Shown: positions 63,944-64,000 of the stretch, one piece after another | Layout of the letters: every line of letters starts with the position of its first letter | How positions within the stretch are numbered: the stretch's first letter is position 1 | Assembly: GCA_035508495.1 (NCBI GenBank) | Contig: DATJMX010000016.1 | Coordinates: 24,948 to 88,947 of the forward strand | Direction of reading: 5' to 3' | DNA length: 64,000 bases | From: Candidatus Binataceae bacterium | Lineage (GTDB): Bacteria; Desulfobacterota; Binatia; Binatales; Binataceae | Notes under the pieces: generated by a model | Database searches by the model: none | Told to the model about the DNA's origin: nothing | Seen by the model: the letters and a program-made list of their open reading frames with translations, nothing else | Position numbers and translations under genes: made by a program

Positions 63944-64000
63944 GCCGACGCCCTTTTGGGTTCTCGCCGGAAAATCCAATACCGCAAGCCGCTGACAGGC

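Noticed and set aside
1..64000. tRNA, rRNA or riboswitch genes
   Set aside because: No cloverleaf-like segment with TTCGA-type T-arm, no rRNA sequence and no known riboswitch core seen in the intergenic regions; a covariance-model scan would be the decisive test.

Overview
This is a GC-rich, densely coding chromosome segment from a Gram-negative, LPS-making bacterium. It carries a BamA/Skp/FabZ/LpxA/LpxI/LpxB/MsbA/WaaA/LpxK block, a LolC/LolD pair, a secretin and a hopanoid-type RND transporter. The mix of LpxI (not LpxH), HpnN-like MMPL, DUF2934, phytanoyl-dioxygenase and SDR genes suggests a delta-proteobacterium-like soil lineage (for example Binatota). That placement is inferred from gene content only. 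No rRNA, tRNA, CRISPR array or insertion sequence was recognised.

Layout. 1-11.3 kb is an efflux region: the end of an HlyD/EmrA adaptor with its DHA2 pump, a second DHA2 pump, a phytanoyl-CoA dioxygenase-like enzyme, a FUSC (AaeB-like) protein divergent from a TolC/NodT-type lipoprotein, a secreted beta-propeller, and a YtcA-HlyD pair. 11.4-17.6 kb has a LysR regulator divergent from aconitase, an alpha/beta hydrolase and GlgX. 18-21.4 kb has a lone zinc-peptidase-like protein and two tandem class-C beta-lactamase-like serine hydrolases. 21.5-24.5 kb is a stress-type cluster of small envelope proteins, including a 26-residue membrane peptide, plus a ferritin-like protein. 24.5-27.3 kb holds a secreted protein and its decayed partial copy. 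Between the two copies lie an orphan phage/eCIS-type tail-tube protein and a methyltransferase. 27.3-36.7 kb has moaA, an HpnN-like transporter fused to TPRs, DUF971, flavin reductase, an isocitrate/isopropylmalate dehydrogenase homologue, and a TetR/SDR pair separated by three near-identical operator palindromes. 36.7-38.3 kb has palindromic repeat elements and a RIO-type kinase behind a leader peptide and intrinsic terminator that look like an attenuator.

38.3-63.6 kb is mostly envelope biogenesis: lpxL, gspD, lolC-lolD, then bamA-skp-fabZ-lpxA-lpxI-gfo/idh. It is interrupted by ilvD, a YcaQ-like protein, an SDR and SCO, and then continues with lpxB-msbA-waaA-lpxK-trm112-GT87-kdkA. Together these genes make lipid A, add and phosphorylate Kdo, flip the core, insert outer-membrane proteins and sort lipoproteins. 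lpxC and lpxD are not in the window. lpxA has ATA where its start codon should be. The window ends with an excisionase-like HTH protein.

The points most worth a second look are the leader-peptide attenuator before the RIO kinase, the missing canonical lpxA start codon, the triple TetR operator, the HpnN-TPR fusion, and the duplicated/decayed secreted gene around the orphan tail-tube gene.
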